A stretch of 64,000 nt of DNA from Metellina segmentata (GCA_947359465.1 OX375872.1:8812137-8876136); one strand, 5' to 3'; shown: positions 1 through 11,414, counted from the first letter of the stretch. Translations and numbers: made by a program. Notes: generated from the letters alone by a model not told the origin.

Positions 1-605
1 AGTCTGATAAAAACCCTATAAAGTCCACTATAAACAATGAAATTTGTCTTTGGAAAAGTAGGAGTGGGCACCTTACGTGCAAACTCAAATTTTGTAAAAG
101 AGAAAAAATATCTATGCAACTATAAACAGTATAAATAAGTTGAAATTGTTATTTTTATGAATATTTTTGAACACCTCACCAATGGTAAGATTTTCTTAAG
201 AGTTGCAATTTTTCAAAAACCTTGATACCAAAAATGAAATTAACAGGAAATCAAAATGCTGTTACAAAAGAATAAATCAAATATATACTATTTTTATTAA
301 ATAGCATAAATTTTATATTAAAAAAAAAATAATTAGACACCAAAAATAAAAATGGTACAGCTTCAGTCTTGGTTTATAGAAATGACAACGGACTTGGCGC
401 TTTTTGGCGCACTTCTAGTAGCGAGTAATTACAGGTTAAGGTAACCCATATGTATAACGGTTATTGCGGATTTTAATACAACCAGGTCAAGTGGAAAATT
501 TTTGAAATTTCATTTCGAATATTCCAGAAAAATCTCTCAAATTCCGTTAAACTGTCGTTTGATTTCATTGGTTCATTCGAAATAATTCTTTTCTTGGCGA
601 CTTAA
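1..605. other. AT-rich sequence without recognised gene
   Basis: No convincing reading frame, splice-site pair or terminal repeat is visible. The stretch is AT-rich with short homopolymer runs. A short GC-rich patch with repeated GGCGC words (about 390-425) resembles the sequence bordering the MITE that follows and a patch near 1340. Confidence 0.5.
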
Positions 606-1027
606 GGCCCGGTACACATCCGGTTTTTCAACGTGCGGCGCCACTGCGGCACCGAAGCCCAACTATGCACACATAACCGTGAAATGACACACGAACTCAT
701 TTCGCGCCATTTGCGACAAATATTATATCGAAGAAAACGTGTTTATTTCGCTTACTTGGCGTAAAAAAAAGTATATTTTGAAACAAAATAGACGTTACTG
801 GATACAACCATTTATTAATTATTATTTATAATCTATTTGTTTATGAAAACAAGGTACTTCCGAACGGCACCGCGGAGAACTGCGGTACAAATTGCACGCA
901 AGTTGGACGTGCGTCGCCCCAGCGGAGGCATGTACGCACTGCTGCATTGGATTTAATGTATCTCAGACCGCACTTGCGTTGCGGCAGCGGCGCCGCACGT
1001 TGAAAAACCGGATGTGTGCACCGGGCC
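606..1027. mobile_element. PIF/Harbinger-like MITE (422 bp)
   Basis: The ends are inverted copies of about 38 bp: the left starts GGCCCGGTACACATCCGG, and the right end reads the same inward apart from a 2-bp indel (GGCCCGGTGCACACATCCGG). Both continue through a TTTTTCAACGTGCGGCGCC block. The element is flanked by TAA at 603-605 and 1028-1030. A 3-bp TWA duplication with GGCC-starting terminal repeats is the pattern of the PIF/Harbinger superfamily. There is no transposase inside, so it would move in trans. The GC-rich ends contrast with an AT-rich centre. Family assignment is inferred from the target duplication and could be wrong. Confidence 0.7.
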
Positions 1028-1030
1028 TAA

Positions 1031-1754
1031 GTGCGCCAAGGGCAGGTCGTTGGCACAGCTATAAACGTAGACTGAAGCTGAAACCATGTGGTAGGAAAAA
1101 TATTTCTTAGTTCAGTTTAAATTTACAACCTATTTTCGAATATAAAATAACTTTTTTTCAAAATCTCTATATTTTTACGTAAATATTCTTATTTTCTATT
1201 TGAATCAAATAAACTTAAAATTAATAACTCTTATTATCCAAGAAACAAATTTAACTTATTAAAACAATCATAAATATTGCCCTTAAAAGAAGCATCATTT
1301 TGAAAATAGTTGCAGTCTATGTTTAAAACGATGGCCACCGCCTTGGCGTACTTCTAAAGTCGCCAAAAAAAGAAGTTTTAACGGATTTTGAAAGTAATTT
1401 CTAGAATATTCAAAATGAAAATTTGAACTTTCCGCTTGCCGAGGTTGCCATGAAAGACGAAATAACAAAGCATCTTTTTTCTAGTTGAAAGAAAAATCAC
1501 ATTAAAAGCTGATCAACTTAAAATATTTCATTTATACCTTTTCCGCCGCATCATGACGTTTCACGGCCTTTAGATAACAGCTCCGCTTTTTTAGGAAACC
1601 GTAGCTTTACATACGATATATGCAACAACGTACGCTAACTAGTTCAAAATCCAAGTTCTCCAGGTTTACCATTAAACTAATAAGCTTCTCACAAAGGATT
1701 CTTTTCAAAAAGGAATTAGCAAGACTTATTTGTCTTCTATAAACGTAAAAAAAG
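1031..1754. other. AT-rich intergenic or intronic sequence
   Basis: No gene or complete mobile element is recognised. The open frame at 1607-1816 on the minus strand is AT-rich, lacks domain motifs and overlaps the repeat that follows, so it is not called as a gene. Confidence 0.5.
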
Positions 1755-2402
1755 GTGATAAGGGCAAAAATAGGAATTTTTTTGTAAAAAATGTTAAAAA
1801 TCGGACATTTTTTCAAAATTTACGAAAAGTAGGAAGAATCTACTACCTGAAGTAAGGACACACTTTCCTTATTGTTTTTTTTTACATTTATTCTTTGGCT
1901 GTAATTCCATGACATAATTTAATTAAAAAAAAAAGCGGAAATTTTCGGAAGAAAAAAAAACGGAAATTCTCAAAAGGGGGAAAAAAGCGGGAATTCTCGA
2001 AAGAAAAAAAAAGCGGAAATCCGCGTAAACGCGGAAGATTTTCACCCCTGCAGCTTGGTAAAATTTAGGAGTGCAATGTTGGCTAGATATGTCTCATTTG
2101 GTGCATTTTACGTTTATAGAAGACAAAAGGGCAAATGTCGGAATTTTTTCTTAAAAAATTATACAAATCAGTCATTTTCTCAAAAATTCAGGAAAAGTCG
2201 GAATACCTACAAAAGTCGGAAGAATCTCATCACTGTAAGTTAGGATATTGACTTTCCTTATTATATTTTTACATTTATTCATAGGCTGTAATTCCATGAT
2301 AGTATTTAATTCTTAAGAAAAAATTGTAAAAAAGGCGAAACTACTCAAAAAAAATAAAAAAAGCAGAAATCCACGTAAATGCGGTAGATTTTCACCCCTG
2401 CA
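1755..2402. repeat. Direct duplication of a ~290-bp repeat
   Basis: Two diverged copies lie in the same orientation, 1755-2052 and about 2127-2402. Both contain a GGCTGTAATTCCATGA block, runs of AAAGCGGAAA-like words, and end with GATTTTCACCCCTGCA. The second copy abuts directly on a mariner remnant. The shared 3' boundary suggests two insertions of one interspersed family or a tandem duplication. No coding capacity is seen. Confidence 0.65.
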
Positions 2403-2907
2403 TACATCGTAGTGGCTTACAAACCCAATCTTCTTCAGATTATCATGAACTGAATTTTATGGAATATTTAATGCGTGATAGTTCCTGAACTGTGTAACGT
2501 GGATTTTCAGCAATAAAATCTTTTAATAGGTCCTCGTTTACAGAGGATGGTCGTCCAGAGCGGACATCATTTTTGAGGCTGAAATTTCCATGCTTAAATT
2601 TATCAAACCACCTTCTAACTGAGTCATCCAAAACAGCACACATTTTACGAGCAGTCTGACTAATCTTTATTACTTTATTAAAATAAAAGAGCATAATATG
2701 ACGAAAATGAACTTTTTGGTTCTCCATTCTTAGCAATGCAGAGAAACAAAAATTATGGCACAACACAAGCTAGAATTGTGCAATGAAAGCAGAAAAGGCT
2801 GAATTTAAGCAACTGCTTTAATAAAGGTCACTCCTTATCAGTGGTAGCAAAATAATAACAAAGCTCGCTTTGTTTTGAAGAACCGCAGAACTTTTCGGAT
2901 GACCCAA
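2403..2907 (-). pseudogene. Truncated mariner transposase (N-terminal HTH only)
   Basis: The minus strand encodes the DNA-binding helix-turn-helix part of a mariner-family transposase. It runs from MENQKVHFRHIMLFYF through RRWFDKFKHGNFSLKND and RSGRPSSVNEDLL to ENPRYTVQELSRI. A frameshift follows, after which a second frame continues with HDNLKKIGFVSHYDV. The DDD catalytic domain is absent because the sequence joins another repeat at 2402. The 5' end at 2907 begins TTGGGTCATCCGAAAAGTTC and abuts TA (2908-2909), as expected of a mariner end. It is a dead fragment. Confidence 0.85.
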
Positions 2908-3006
2908 TATTCGTTTGAACAGAAATAATTTTAATAATGGGCACATTATTTGTAATTTAGAGAAAATTTCGTTCATATTTAAGATTGCTGCAATGCTCTT
3001 ATTTAC

Positions 3007-3044
3007 CTCTTCTTCATTCTCTTCATTTGAGTAATCATTATTAC
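3007..3044 (-). CDS. Candidate 38-nt acidic micro-exon
   Basis: On the minus strand a pyrimidine-rich stretch ending TTTATTTTGCAG is followed by 38 nt and a GTAAAT donor. Read in phase 1 it encodes an Asn/Asp/Glu-rich peptide (GNNDYSNEENEEE). That phase is exactly what the donor of the PIP-box exon at 10984-11296 requires, and acidic linkers follow the N-terminal region in MSH6 proteins. The link across about 8 kb of transposon-rich sequence is inference. The exon is too short to be significant by itself. Confidence 0.3.
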
Positions 3045-3664
3045 CTGCAAAATAAATTAGAGCTCATTATTACATAATGCCAACCTTTGGTTAACAATGT
3101 CAAGAATAAGATTGATTTTCAGCAAGGATATATCGAATTTCCGTAATGATTACATAAAGCTTCAGTTGACATGATATTATTAAAACTAACAAATACTATT
3201 AATAGAGCCGTAGCATTGTGGCAGACAAAAATAACGTATTTACTCAAAATCTGTAAGCAGGTTTAGTAATTTATATTTGTAACAAAAGATTCAGTAAATA
3301 CAATATTAAAAAGAAAAAAGTTTCAATCATCCATGCTTATGTAAACTACTTTGCTCCTGACTATAATACAATTAATACAGTGAGTAATACAATCCTAATT
3401 ACTCACAATGCAATTAGTACACACAAATAAATAATTAAATTGTATATGCAACAAATAATAAAAAAGAAGTAATATCTTACAAACTTTTTAGCAAGATTAC
3501 ACATTGCTAAATTTTTTTTTTTTTTTCCATATGTAAAGTTATTTTAATTGCTTTTTTGCAAAACAGAAAGTTGCAACAAATCAAATGTGGTAAAACCAGT
3601 CATGGTTTGATACATGAACTTTTGAAAGTAGATTGCTAATGTATTGTTTTTAAATAATTTTTAG

Positions 3665-3850
3665 AACTAAATCAGTTTTTCTAAGCTATGCTTGGTTTAG
3701 AAAAGAGTTTTGTGGAATGCACTGAATCTCAAAATGCACAGGATTATATTTCTGAGGTGCAAATGAAAATATTATTTAGTATCCATTCACAAGATGACAT
3801 ATGGCAATTTCTATATCACTTGATACTAGAGAGAAATCAATCAACTTCAG
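3665..3850 (+). CDS. Weak exon candidate, unknown protein
   Basis: A reading frame from ATG 3688 runs without stops to a good donor (CTTCAG|GTAATT at 3850/3851), preceded by an AG acceptor at 3663-3664 after a T-rich tract. The 54-residue peptide (MLGLEKSFVECTESQNAQDY at its start) has the mixed polar and hydrophobic composition of real protein rather than translated AT-rich DNA. A stop at 3682 just upstream means it could only be a first coding exon. I recognise no family. Confidence 0.2.
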
Positions 3851-4195
3851 GTAATTTCAACTGTGTTTCAGGACAGGTGGCCATTCAATATAGTTTCTTA
3901 GTTGGTTTCAAAGGATAAATTAAATCATGATTTCAATGTTCTAACACTGTTCTTTTCAATTTCTGTAACCCCTTGGATGTAAGAAATGAGATGTAACCAT
4001 TGTTTACACTGTTGTCTGCATTGACTGGGCAATAATAGTAGATTTTCATCCCCAACAACTGTGAAAAGTTTTAAAAGCTGCTTTGTATATGTTACTGTTA
4101 ATTTCCTACATTCCTTCTGTGTCCTTAAAATTCTGACTATGGTTGACCGTTTGATGCTCAAATCGATAACACTTGAGCTCTTTGTTCTTCGGGTT

Positions 4196-4750
4196 ATCGA
4201 TACCAGATTAAGACTTCCAACAGTCAGAAATTATAGTAGTTCCCGGCAAAATACTACTCCGAATAGCCTCCGCCAAAATTTTCTTGCTCCTATCTTGCAC
4301 AACCATAAAACATTTATCAGTCCTTCTTTCAAGTCCTCCAAACACCCATTTACCCTCCACTTTCTTACCCCTATTATACATCCTTTTACCAAACTTGCTC
4401 TCATCAATTTCAACAGTCTTTCCTGGTCTGCAAATCTTTCCATTAAAAATTTCAAACAAACTTCTCTACTAAGCTTATACCAATCATTTATAGTATGGGA
4501 CACCACATTAATTTCATTCATAACACAATTAATTGGCATATCATTCACAAAGTACCATGTAATCTTCAGAATATGTGCAATTTGCTACATTCAAATCAAG
4601 TTCCCTTTTGCACAGATTTAGTTCACTTCCACTAGTACCCATCACCTGTATCCTTTCTTAATGTTAAAATCCTATCATTCTCACATGACGGACATTTCAT
4701 TCTCTTCCCAATCAAGCTAATTTTCTGACACCATTCAATCACTTTCAAAT
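4196..4750 (-). pseudogene. Merlin-family transposase remnant
   Basis: Minus-strand translations in several frames match the Merlin/IS1016 transposase plan. First comes an N-terminal zinc-ribbon piece (KRMKCPSCENDRILTLRKDT at about 4640-4700), then a linker frame, then the catalytic core. The core has VEIDESKFGKR with the first acidic residue, a NRGKKVEGKWVFGGLERRTD block and TTIISDCWKS with the second. The part carrying the third catalytic residue is missing after about 4196, and at least two frameshifts and several stops break the frame. It is a decayed, 3'-truncated copy. Confidence 0.8.
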
Positions 4751-5740
4751 TCTCGACAATCTAAATTTTAATTCTGTTCTACATTTTAAATAAATCTGGC
4801 AAAAACTACATTCTTCCTTAACCTATCATATAACATGTTTCTTATCATCAGGAAAAATCTCTAGGGTTGCCTTAAAACTGGATGAAAAATGCAAAAACTC
4901 ATGAAAACTGGAAGGTTACCTACCACATTTGGTGATAAATCGCCAAAAACTGTAATGTATTGGATACTACATACCACCCAAAGTCTAAAATTTTTGAATA
5001 CTAAGCAACTATTAAGGAATTTTAAGCAAATATTTAGGGTTTTTGAAGGCCCTGGAAAACTAAAATGAAAAATCAGACCATTTTAAGACCTGTGAATCCT
5101 GTGAATTAGTTACACAGCACAAAGTCTCAAATTTGGATTTGTCTAAAATCTGGACATTTTGATAACTGCCAGTTTTTTTTTGTTTTTTTTAATCTTTCTG
5201 CCTTTTTTAAGAACAATTTTTAAATAACAAGGCATTCAACCTGGACCACACTGATGAAACGTAAAATAATGGACATGTTCAGAGTAAATACTACACATAA
5301 AAAATAGAAAATTTGTAATTTCAGCATTGTATTAAAAAAAAAAATTCCCTTATAAAAATATTATTCCAATTTATGTATCTGCTATTTTAGTATTCCAAAC
5401 ATGCTTGGGATGTAAATATCGCACAGGGGTTAGATTAGGGTTCTTTTGACAAAAAAGTGAAAATAATCAAAAATGGCCAAGTCCGGTTGGATTTTGGACA
5501 TTATACTGTAACATCTTATTGTTTTAAAACAGTTCACATCAGTTTAGTAAATGCAACAATATTTTACTCACTTCACACAAATTGCAAATTAGTGTTCAAT
5601 ACAATATTGTACAAGTTATTGCTAAAACAGGATTCATTTTCCGACAATACAGTGTATCACTGAGCAATGGCTGTCTATAAATTTCTGAAAGATCGGTATT
5701 GATAAGATTATTATAGATTTAAAGTTTTATCTCACAAAAC
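4751..5740. other. AT-rich sequence, no gene recognised
   Basis: Several T- and A-homopolymers and short words such as TTAAGACCTGTG occur. They recur at about 8040-8160, suggesting old dispersed repeats. No terminal repeats or domain-bearing frames are visible. Confidence 0.45.
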
Positions 5741-5895
5741 AGTCTTCCTTTCCTACATGAGGGCTAATAAGACTAGGAACAATAGCTTAAAATGAATTTC
5801 AAACCACTATAAACATCCATGCCTATTCAGGATTAGAACCTAGAGCTTGTAGATCCAAGGGTCGTACCTCAATCACTCGAATCAGCTACCTTATC
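5741..5895 (-). repeat. Possible old tRNA-derived SINE fragment
   Basis: On the minus strand the segment near 5830-5890 has a degenerate internal pol III B box (GGTTCTAATCC) about 40 bp downstream of a poor A-box-like stretch, followed by TGAATAGGCATGG, which resembles the join of head and body in other SINEs here. No target duplication was found. Call rests on the B box alone. Confidence 0.3.
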
Positions 5896-6829
5896 TCCAA
5901 ATACAAAGCTACTGGATAAAACAGGGTAAATACACCTTTTTTTCTAACTAAAAATAAGGACATTCTAAGCACTTTCTAGGACAAAATAAGGACTCTCAAA
6001 GGACAAAAATAAAACATTTAAGAAACCGTATTATACAATAAATTACTTGACTTTCGAAGAAAAATTTCATTTTTCTTTTTTTTCTTATAAGAACAGTAGC
6101 TAGTATGTAAAAAATTTAATATTCAAGTCTATTTTATAAAAATTTTACACAAATAATACCACAAAAAAAAATTAGATTTTCCACAATAAGGCGTCTGATT
6201 TTTGAAAAATTCAGCAGTTAATATATATGCATTTACGTGTACACATATTAGTAATACGTGAGTATAGAAACAAATTATAGAATGGAGACCGCAAGAAAAA
6301 AAACTTTGGATGATTTTCGTTATCTCTTTGCAGTGCATTTGCTTTTATAAAAAGGGAAATAAATATTTAAGTTTGATGAGGACCGGGATTGGTGTTGCCG
6401 GTCTCCCAGCTGCTATTGCGAGTTTGATTCCGTTTTCTCATTCTTTTCATATTGTTCTGTTTTGTATTTGCTTTTTAACAGTCTTTGGGGGAATGAAATG
6501 GAAATCCCTCACCCCAGTAATTAATTTATCATACACTTTCATAAATTCATAATGAATATAAGAAGTAAATTCATTTATTGGAACATCAGAGGTTTCAATA
6601 AAATAAAATTAGAGGCAAAATATTCATTTGGAAAAGGATTGCAAGTTACATACGTTAGAGTGAAATTTGACTGGATCGGAGACTGAACGAATTTTTAAGA
6701 AAACATTTTCCTATGAACCGAAATGGATCATAAAAGCTATGCAAAAACTGTGATAAATTTATGATATGGTTAAAAAAATAGATTATAATAAAATGCAATT
6801 TTATTGAATTGATATTCAACTAGTTACCA
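5896..6829. other. AT-rich sequence, no gene recognised
   Basis: A short segment at 6370-6500 contains a B-box-like GAGTTTGATTCC and a T-rich body and might be another old SINE. The rest holds no supported feature. Confidence 0.4.
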
Positions 6830-7088
6830 CCGTCCGAGCCTAAGCCATTCAGTGTATCGCCACGCAATTTTGAACCATGGTCAGATGACAAGGCATTATC
6901 TGAGCTGGCACCTCACTCTCCAAACTTCCACACCAACCCAACGTGAGGATTTTTGGCCACGACAGATTTAAGGTGCACCAGCCACCTCTACACCATACGC
7001 TTACAAACATCCATGCCGTGACCCTGATTTGAACCAGGAACCTTTCGATCTAGAGGCTAACACCTTATCCACTATACCGTTTGATTGA
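6830..7088 (-). repeat. SINE-A copy (tRNA-headed), diverged
   Basis: Reverse-oriented copy of the main SINE of this window (family A). The head at the right end keeps an A-box-like AGTGGATAAGGTG and a mutated B box (GGTTCAAATCA). The body includes GGTGCACCTTAAATCTGTCG, GGAAGTTTGGAGAGTGAGGT and CATCTGACCATGGTTCAAAA. The 3' part beyond the Tgaccatgg block is degraded. Confidence 0.8.
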
Positions 7089-8319
7089 CTTGAATAGATA
7101 GATATAGAGTAATTTAATAAAACAAAATTAATTTGAAAATAATCAGCTAGGCTGATGATGGAAACGGATTGCACATGGCATAACAAAAACAAAGTGAAAT
7201 TAAAGCACAATTGGCTGTTGAGTATTTGTCACCCAGATACAAAGAGAGAAAAAATTATAAAGCATGGAAAAATTACTTTCGTTTTCAGTCAGCGGCCAAA
7301 TATGATGCGAGTCCGAAATTTCTAGTTTTGAACCGACTCTTCCTGATTCATGAAAATACTTGACTATTCCTGGTTGTCTAGCACTCTGGTTTTTGCTTTT
7401 GCAATCTTTTCCTCTGTTTTTTTTAAATCGATTGTTAGTTTGTTTTTGGAACTGAAATAACCAATTGTTTTAAATTTTCGGAGCAGAATCACCCCCGAAA
7501 ATCTTCAAAATATTTCTTTATTCAACTTTACTGGCATAGTTTTTGCAATGAATTAGGAGCATAAAAAAGATGGATTTTAAAAAATTGCAACACATCAGGT
7601 TGCCACTCACCTAGCAGTATTAATTAAAATAAATTATCTTTATATTGTTTTTGATTCACCTACAAATTAAAAATTTTCTTCCCCATAATTATAACTTTTT
7701 AAAACATTGCACTCGCGGGTAACTGAATAAAACAAAATTAATTAGCATTTGATTATCGTATTCTAGTTCGTCTAGCAGGGCAACGATTTCGTGCGTTGCG
7801 AGAGCCACTTGCCTCACAAGTCGAAAACAGAACGATTTTCATGGGTATTCAAGTCATTAAAGTGTATTACGTTCTCATCAAAAGTCGATGACAATTTATG
7901 TATCGCATATCAAGGGTTGCCATTCAAGCAGGCCAGTTCCCGAATCAGCGCCAATTCCGTACTCGTAAGCAGTTTTATTGCCGATCGGCCGTTAAAAAAA
8001 GGTCAGAAATAGTGTGGAAAAATACTGTCATTTGAAAACTGAATTTTGTTTTCAAAGGAAAATAAGCATTTTCTAAGGACTATTGAGGAAAAATAAGCAC
8101 TTCTAAGGGCTCTTAGAAATGGAAGGAAAAAATAAGCACTTTCTAAGACCTGTGGGAACCCTACTTAACATTCTGGTCTTGTCATAACTTCAATTTTCTT
8201 TCCCGAAGTCAAACCCAAATGGTTTGTTTTAGGTCCTATTGCTCGTGATCAAATGCAGCCAAATTCGAATTGTGAAGAGATCTAATCGGCTACGTCACAA
8301 TCTCTTGCAAAAATATAAG
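7089..8319. other. No recognised gene; possible old repeats
   Basis: A GC-richer segment at about 7780-8010 carries a 73-codon plus-strand frame (MRCESHLPHKSKTERFSWVF at its start) without recognisable domains. At 8040-8160 the word AAATAAGCA(C/T)TTTCTAAG is repeated three times at intervals of roughly 45-50 bp. Neither is enough for a gene call. Confidence 0.4.
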
Positions 8320-8665
8320 TATTTTATTGAAAAATAATTTATTAAAAGAAAATCAAATGTATAAGGTATCTATCTGGTAAAATTTTCCGCAGATTTCAAA
8401 TCCATTGAAATTAATCTATCTTTAACGATCCCCATTTTACAAAAGAGAATTAAACAATGCAAGCTTGTTTTGCTTTCCTTCCCTGGAAGCGTTTGAGCAC
8501 AGGAAGTGGAATCTGATTTCTCGATCACGACGGTCATATGAGAAAAAATATAAGATGCAATTTAAAAATTATTTACTTAAAAAAAATCATATTTTTATGA
8601 ATCAAATGTGAAATTTTTCGCAGATTTCAAATCCATTGAAATTGTTACTCTATCTTTGACAATCT
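8320..8665. repeat. Direct repeat of ~100 bp, 240-bp spacing
   Basis: The segments about 8320-8425 and 8565-8665 share CGCAGATTTCAAATCCATTG and flanking AT-rich sequence in the same orientation, with point differences. The sequence between includes a GC-richer unique stretch. This probably reflects a local tandem duplication. Confidence 0.6.
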
Positions 8666-8701
8666 AGGAGATAATAAAAGAAGTGCATAACTAGTTACAA
8701 C

Positions 8702-9926
8702 TAGAGTGCCTATATAATAAGAGTGGCGACATACGGGAAACACTTTCTGATTGGCTTAGAGACCTTTTCTACCGCCCGAAGCGGTCTTTTCCCAGCTCCC
8801 GTAGACTTAACATGGGAACTTTTTGTGTGTTCGAGAAAAACGTGTGTATATTAAATTAAAAAGAAAATATAGCTTATTCGTGTTCCATTTCGTGTTCTAG
8901 AAAGTTTATTTATAATTATTTTAGTGTTTTGTCAGTATACATTTGAAGACTTTTTAAGTAAATAGCTTTTTTTGAACAACATGCTGTTTCCCGCTATTTT
9001 GGCGATGTAAACAACGCGCCAAAGGCAGTTAGCAAGTTTTAAACTTTTGATAATGTGTTGCTTTTTTAGCTGTTTCCTTATAAAAGGTTTACAATAACCT
9101 ATGCCGAATGGAATCATCAGAAAAGCATAGAGTAAATTGTAGCAATGCTTTATATAAAAAGAAATGTTTATATAAAAGTGTTATTTTTTATGCAAACTTT
9201 CATCATTATTTTGCTGCTAGATCTCGGAACAAAACAACCACATAAACATTTATCTGCGAATTTGGATATAAATGCGTACAAATGCTGTTAACTATTTTTT
9301 ATCTTGAGATTATTCTTGTATGTTCAGGCCAATATTTGCTCATAATTTAGTTTCAATCTGTTAATTCTATTTTTCATATGAAAATGTGGTAGATTTTTTA
9401 ACAAATGTGTACTGATGGTGTTGACTATTTTTGAAATTACATGTCCTTTGACTTGTATAAATGGATGAAACTTAAAATTAAATTTAAGTGGGTTAAAATT
9501 TTGTGTTATGCATTAAAAAGGTCAAATAAAAATGTTCAGTATCTTTTTTGGTTTCGGTTAATGTAAGGAAAGGATTAATCTTAAGGCGTAAACTTCTATC
9601 ACACAGCATGGAAATAATTTAAAGAAAAAACTTGTGCCTGAGAGAGACAACACATCAGATCTTATTTTATTTAACACTGATGTTATAAGCTTAACTTTAT
9701 CCATTTTCTTGTTAATATTCACGAAAACAAGTTCAAAAAGTTGTGAGCATAAAAATTACGGGACATAAACACTATCACCAAAAGAAAGAGAGAGGAGGAA
9801 ATGTGGGAAACCGATGGAAGAAACATATTCGCCCAGCAAACGATTCTGTTAGAAAAATGGCTGCCGCGCATGTGCATTGGGCCAAATGTGGTCCCTTGTC
9901 GCCACTCTTATTATATAGGCACTCTA
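8702..9926. mobile_element. hAT-type non-autonomous element (1,225 bp), family N1
   Basis: The terminal inverted repeats are about 30 bp long, starting TAGAGTGCCTATATAATAAG at the left; the right end is the near-perfect complement. A perfect 8-bp target duplication, GTTACAAC, flanks it at 8694-8701 and 9927-9934. Eight-base duplications are characteristic of the hAT superfamily (P elements also make them). The outer ~290 bp on the left and ~70 bp on the right match the shorter copy at 33680-34218, so this is the longer relative. No transposase is recognisable; the frame at 9743-9982 covers part of the right interior but shows no domain. Confidence 0.85.
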
Positions 9927-9934
9927 GTTACAAC

Positions 9935-10716
9935 TATATTTGTTTTTCTCGTCTGCTGAAATATCGTTCCTCTGCAAATTGAAATGGATATGGAAAAAAT
10001 AAATTTAGAATCTGTCATCTTTTTAGGTGTTGCCATTCTAAGGAAAACACTAATTAAAATGCCATTAAAAATGTTCTAAATTGAATTTTAAAATTCGGCG
10101 TCAAACAAAAATTTGAACTACCTGCTTGCCAAATCTAATTATTGTAAGTGCCGTAGATTCGTCAGGACTTTGATCACAGAAAACAGACAAACACTTCCTT
10201 TTATAATAGCAGAGATGGAAATAGAGAGTAAGTAGGATGGATTTTATTTAAGACAGATCAAGTATCATATTTGGGAAAACCTGAAACACAAGACAGACAA
10301 TGTCAAGTAACTGAAAAAGAAGGAGAAAGAGCGATCCTGGTGTCACAACCCCCTTGTTGATTAGAGGCAATAAACCCCATGGGAAAGGACTAGATTGCTA
10401 GGGTGCCTTGTGTTTCTGAAGCCAGAAAATGCATAAAAAGAACATGTGCCCATGGGAAGACTGACAAACAGTAATTCTTAGTATTTTTTATTTTCAATAC
10501 AAGCTTAAATGACCAACCCAAAAACAGATTGGATCAAACTCTTGAATTTTGGAGATTCTTTTGAGGATAATGTGAACAAGTTTCATTTCTGAGGAAGAGT
10601 TTTTTATGATTGGGTTATTTCTAAAACATTTTACTTTAAGGGGCTAAAAACAGAACTCATTGGTTTAGTTAATTTGTATGAAACCAATTCCCAGATCATA
10701 GTATTTCCCCTTTCTT
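9935..10716. other. No recognised gene
   Basis: AT-rich sequence between a hAT-type element and a truncated SINE. If the MSH6-like gene is real, this is its first intron. No exon with matching phase was seen here on the minus strand. Confidence 0.4.
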
Positions 10717-10729
10717 AAGTAAAAAATGG

Positions 10730-10808
10730 TAATGGTAATTTTTTTGTTAACGTCGTACTAGAGCAACACAACGGGCTATTGACGACGGTCCGGGATCAGT
10801 CCCTTAAG
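10730..10808 (-). repeat. 5'-truncated SINE-A with 13-bp target duplication
   Basis: Only the last ~79 bp of the SINE-A body and its tail (as TGGTAATGGTAA on the plus strand) are present. The insertion is bracketed by AAGTAAAAAATGG at 10717-10729 and 10809-10821. This shows severe 5' truncation with a perfect duplication, the signature of LINE-type target-primed reverse transcription. Confidence 0.85.
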
Positions 10809-10983
10809 AAGTAAAAAATGGAAATCTTGAGAAGCATTTTAGAAATGATTGCGAAATCGGGAAGTTTTCCAAAACAATCCGACAGTCAAAAGCACATTTA
10901 AACATTTGATTGATCAAGATAACACTGTATCACGTTAAATAATTGCTAATTTTTAGAACACTGAAATATACACAGGATCTTAC

Positions 10984-11296
10984 CAATGCTTTCACGACTA
11001 TTATCCTTGGCATTTTCAGAACGTTCCTTTCTCTTCAGTCTCGGTGTTTGTGACATCGGGGTAGAGTTCGATTTTTCGGAATTTATATTCAAAGCGGGAG
11101 TTGTAGAACTTTTAGAAGACTTGGCACAACTTGTATGCCTTTTAGCACTCGTAACAGGTGATTCTTTCGCGAGAGCATGTTTCGATGATTTTGGAGTTGC
11201 AGTTCCACTCTCTTTTTTTGCTGCAGATTCATTTGAAGGTGAATTAGTTGCAGGACTTCTAGTAAAGAAATCAAATAAAGTTTTAGATTTCTTCAT
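10984..11296 (-). CDS. MSH6: First coding exon, MSH6-like (PIP-box N-terminus)
   Basis: The minus strand starts ATG at 11296 and encodes MKKSKTLFDFFTRSP, then about 90 residues rich in Ser, Thr, Lys, Pro and Ala. The start resembles the PCNA-interacting peptide (hydrophobic-x-x-Phe-Phe) that opens MSH6, the mismatch-recognition subunit partnering MSH2. A disordered basic tail following it is also expected. The exon ends at 10984 in a strong donor, ATTG|GTAAGAT, leaving phase 1. The exon is 313 nt and has no stop in its frame. No PWWP, MutS connector or ATPase exon is seen in the window, so most of the gene would lie to the left, on the minus strand. Other PIP-box proteins could start similarly, so the symbol is provisional. 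The body contains several candidate phosphorylation sites but this is not diagnostic. Confidence 0.55.
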
Positions 11297-11414
11297 GATT
11301 AAAATTAATGTAACATATAGAATAGAACCAAAACAATGAAATTCAGCGCGAAAATAGTTTTCGTGTAGTTGCCAGGTTATTTATCTAAATGACGAAAAGC
11401 AAATTACGATCGCG

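Noticed and set aside
4061..4621. 186-codon plus-strand frame
   Set aside because: Antisense to the Merlin transposase remnant, whose conserved motifs are on the minus strand.
11295..11339. Plus-strand frame 10986-11339 as the real gene instead of the minus-strand exon
   Set aside because: Its composition is the complement of a Ser/Lys-rich sequence; only the minus strand has an ATG with a PIP motif and a matching splice donor.
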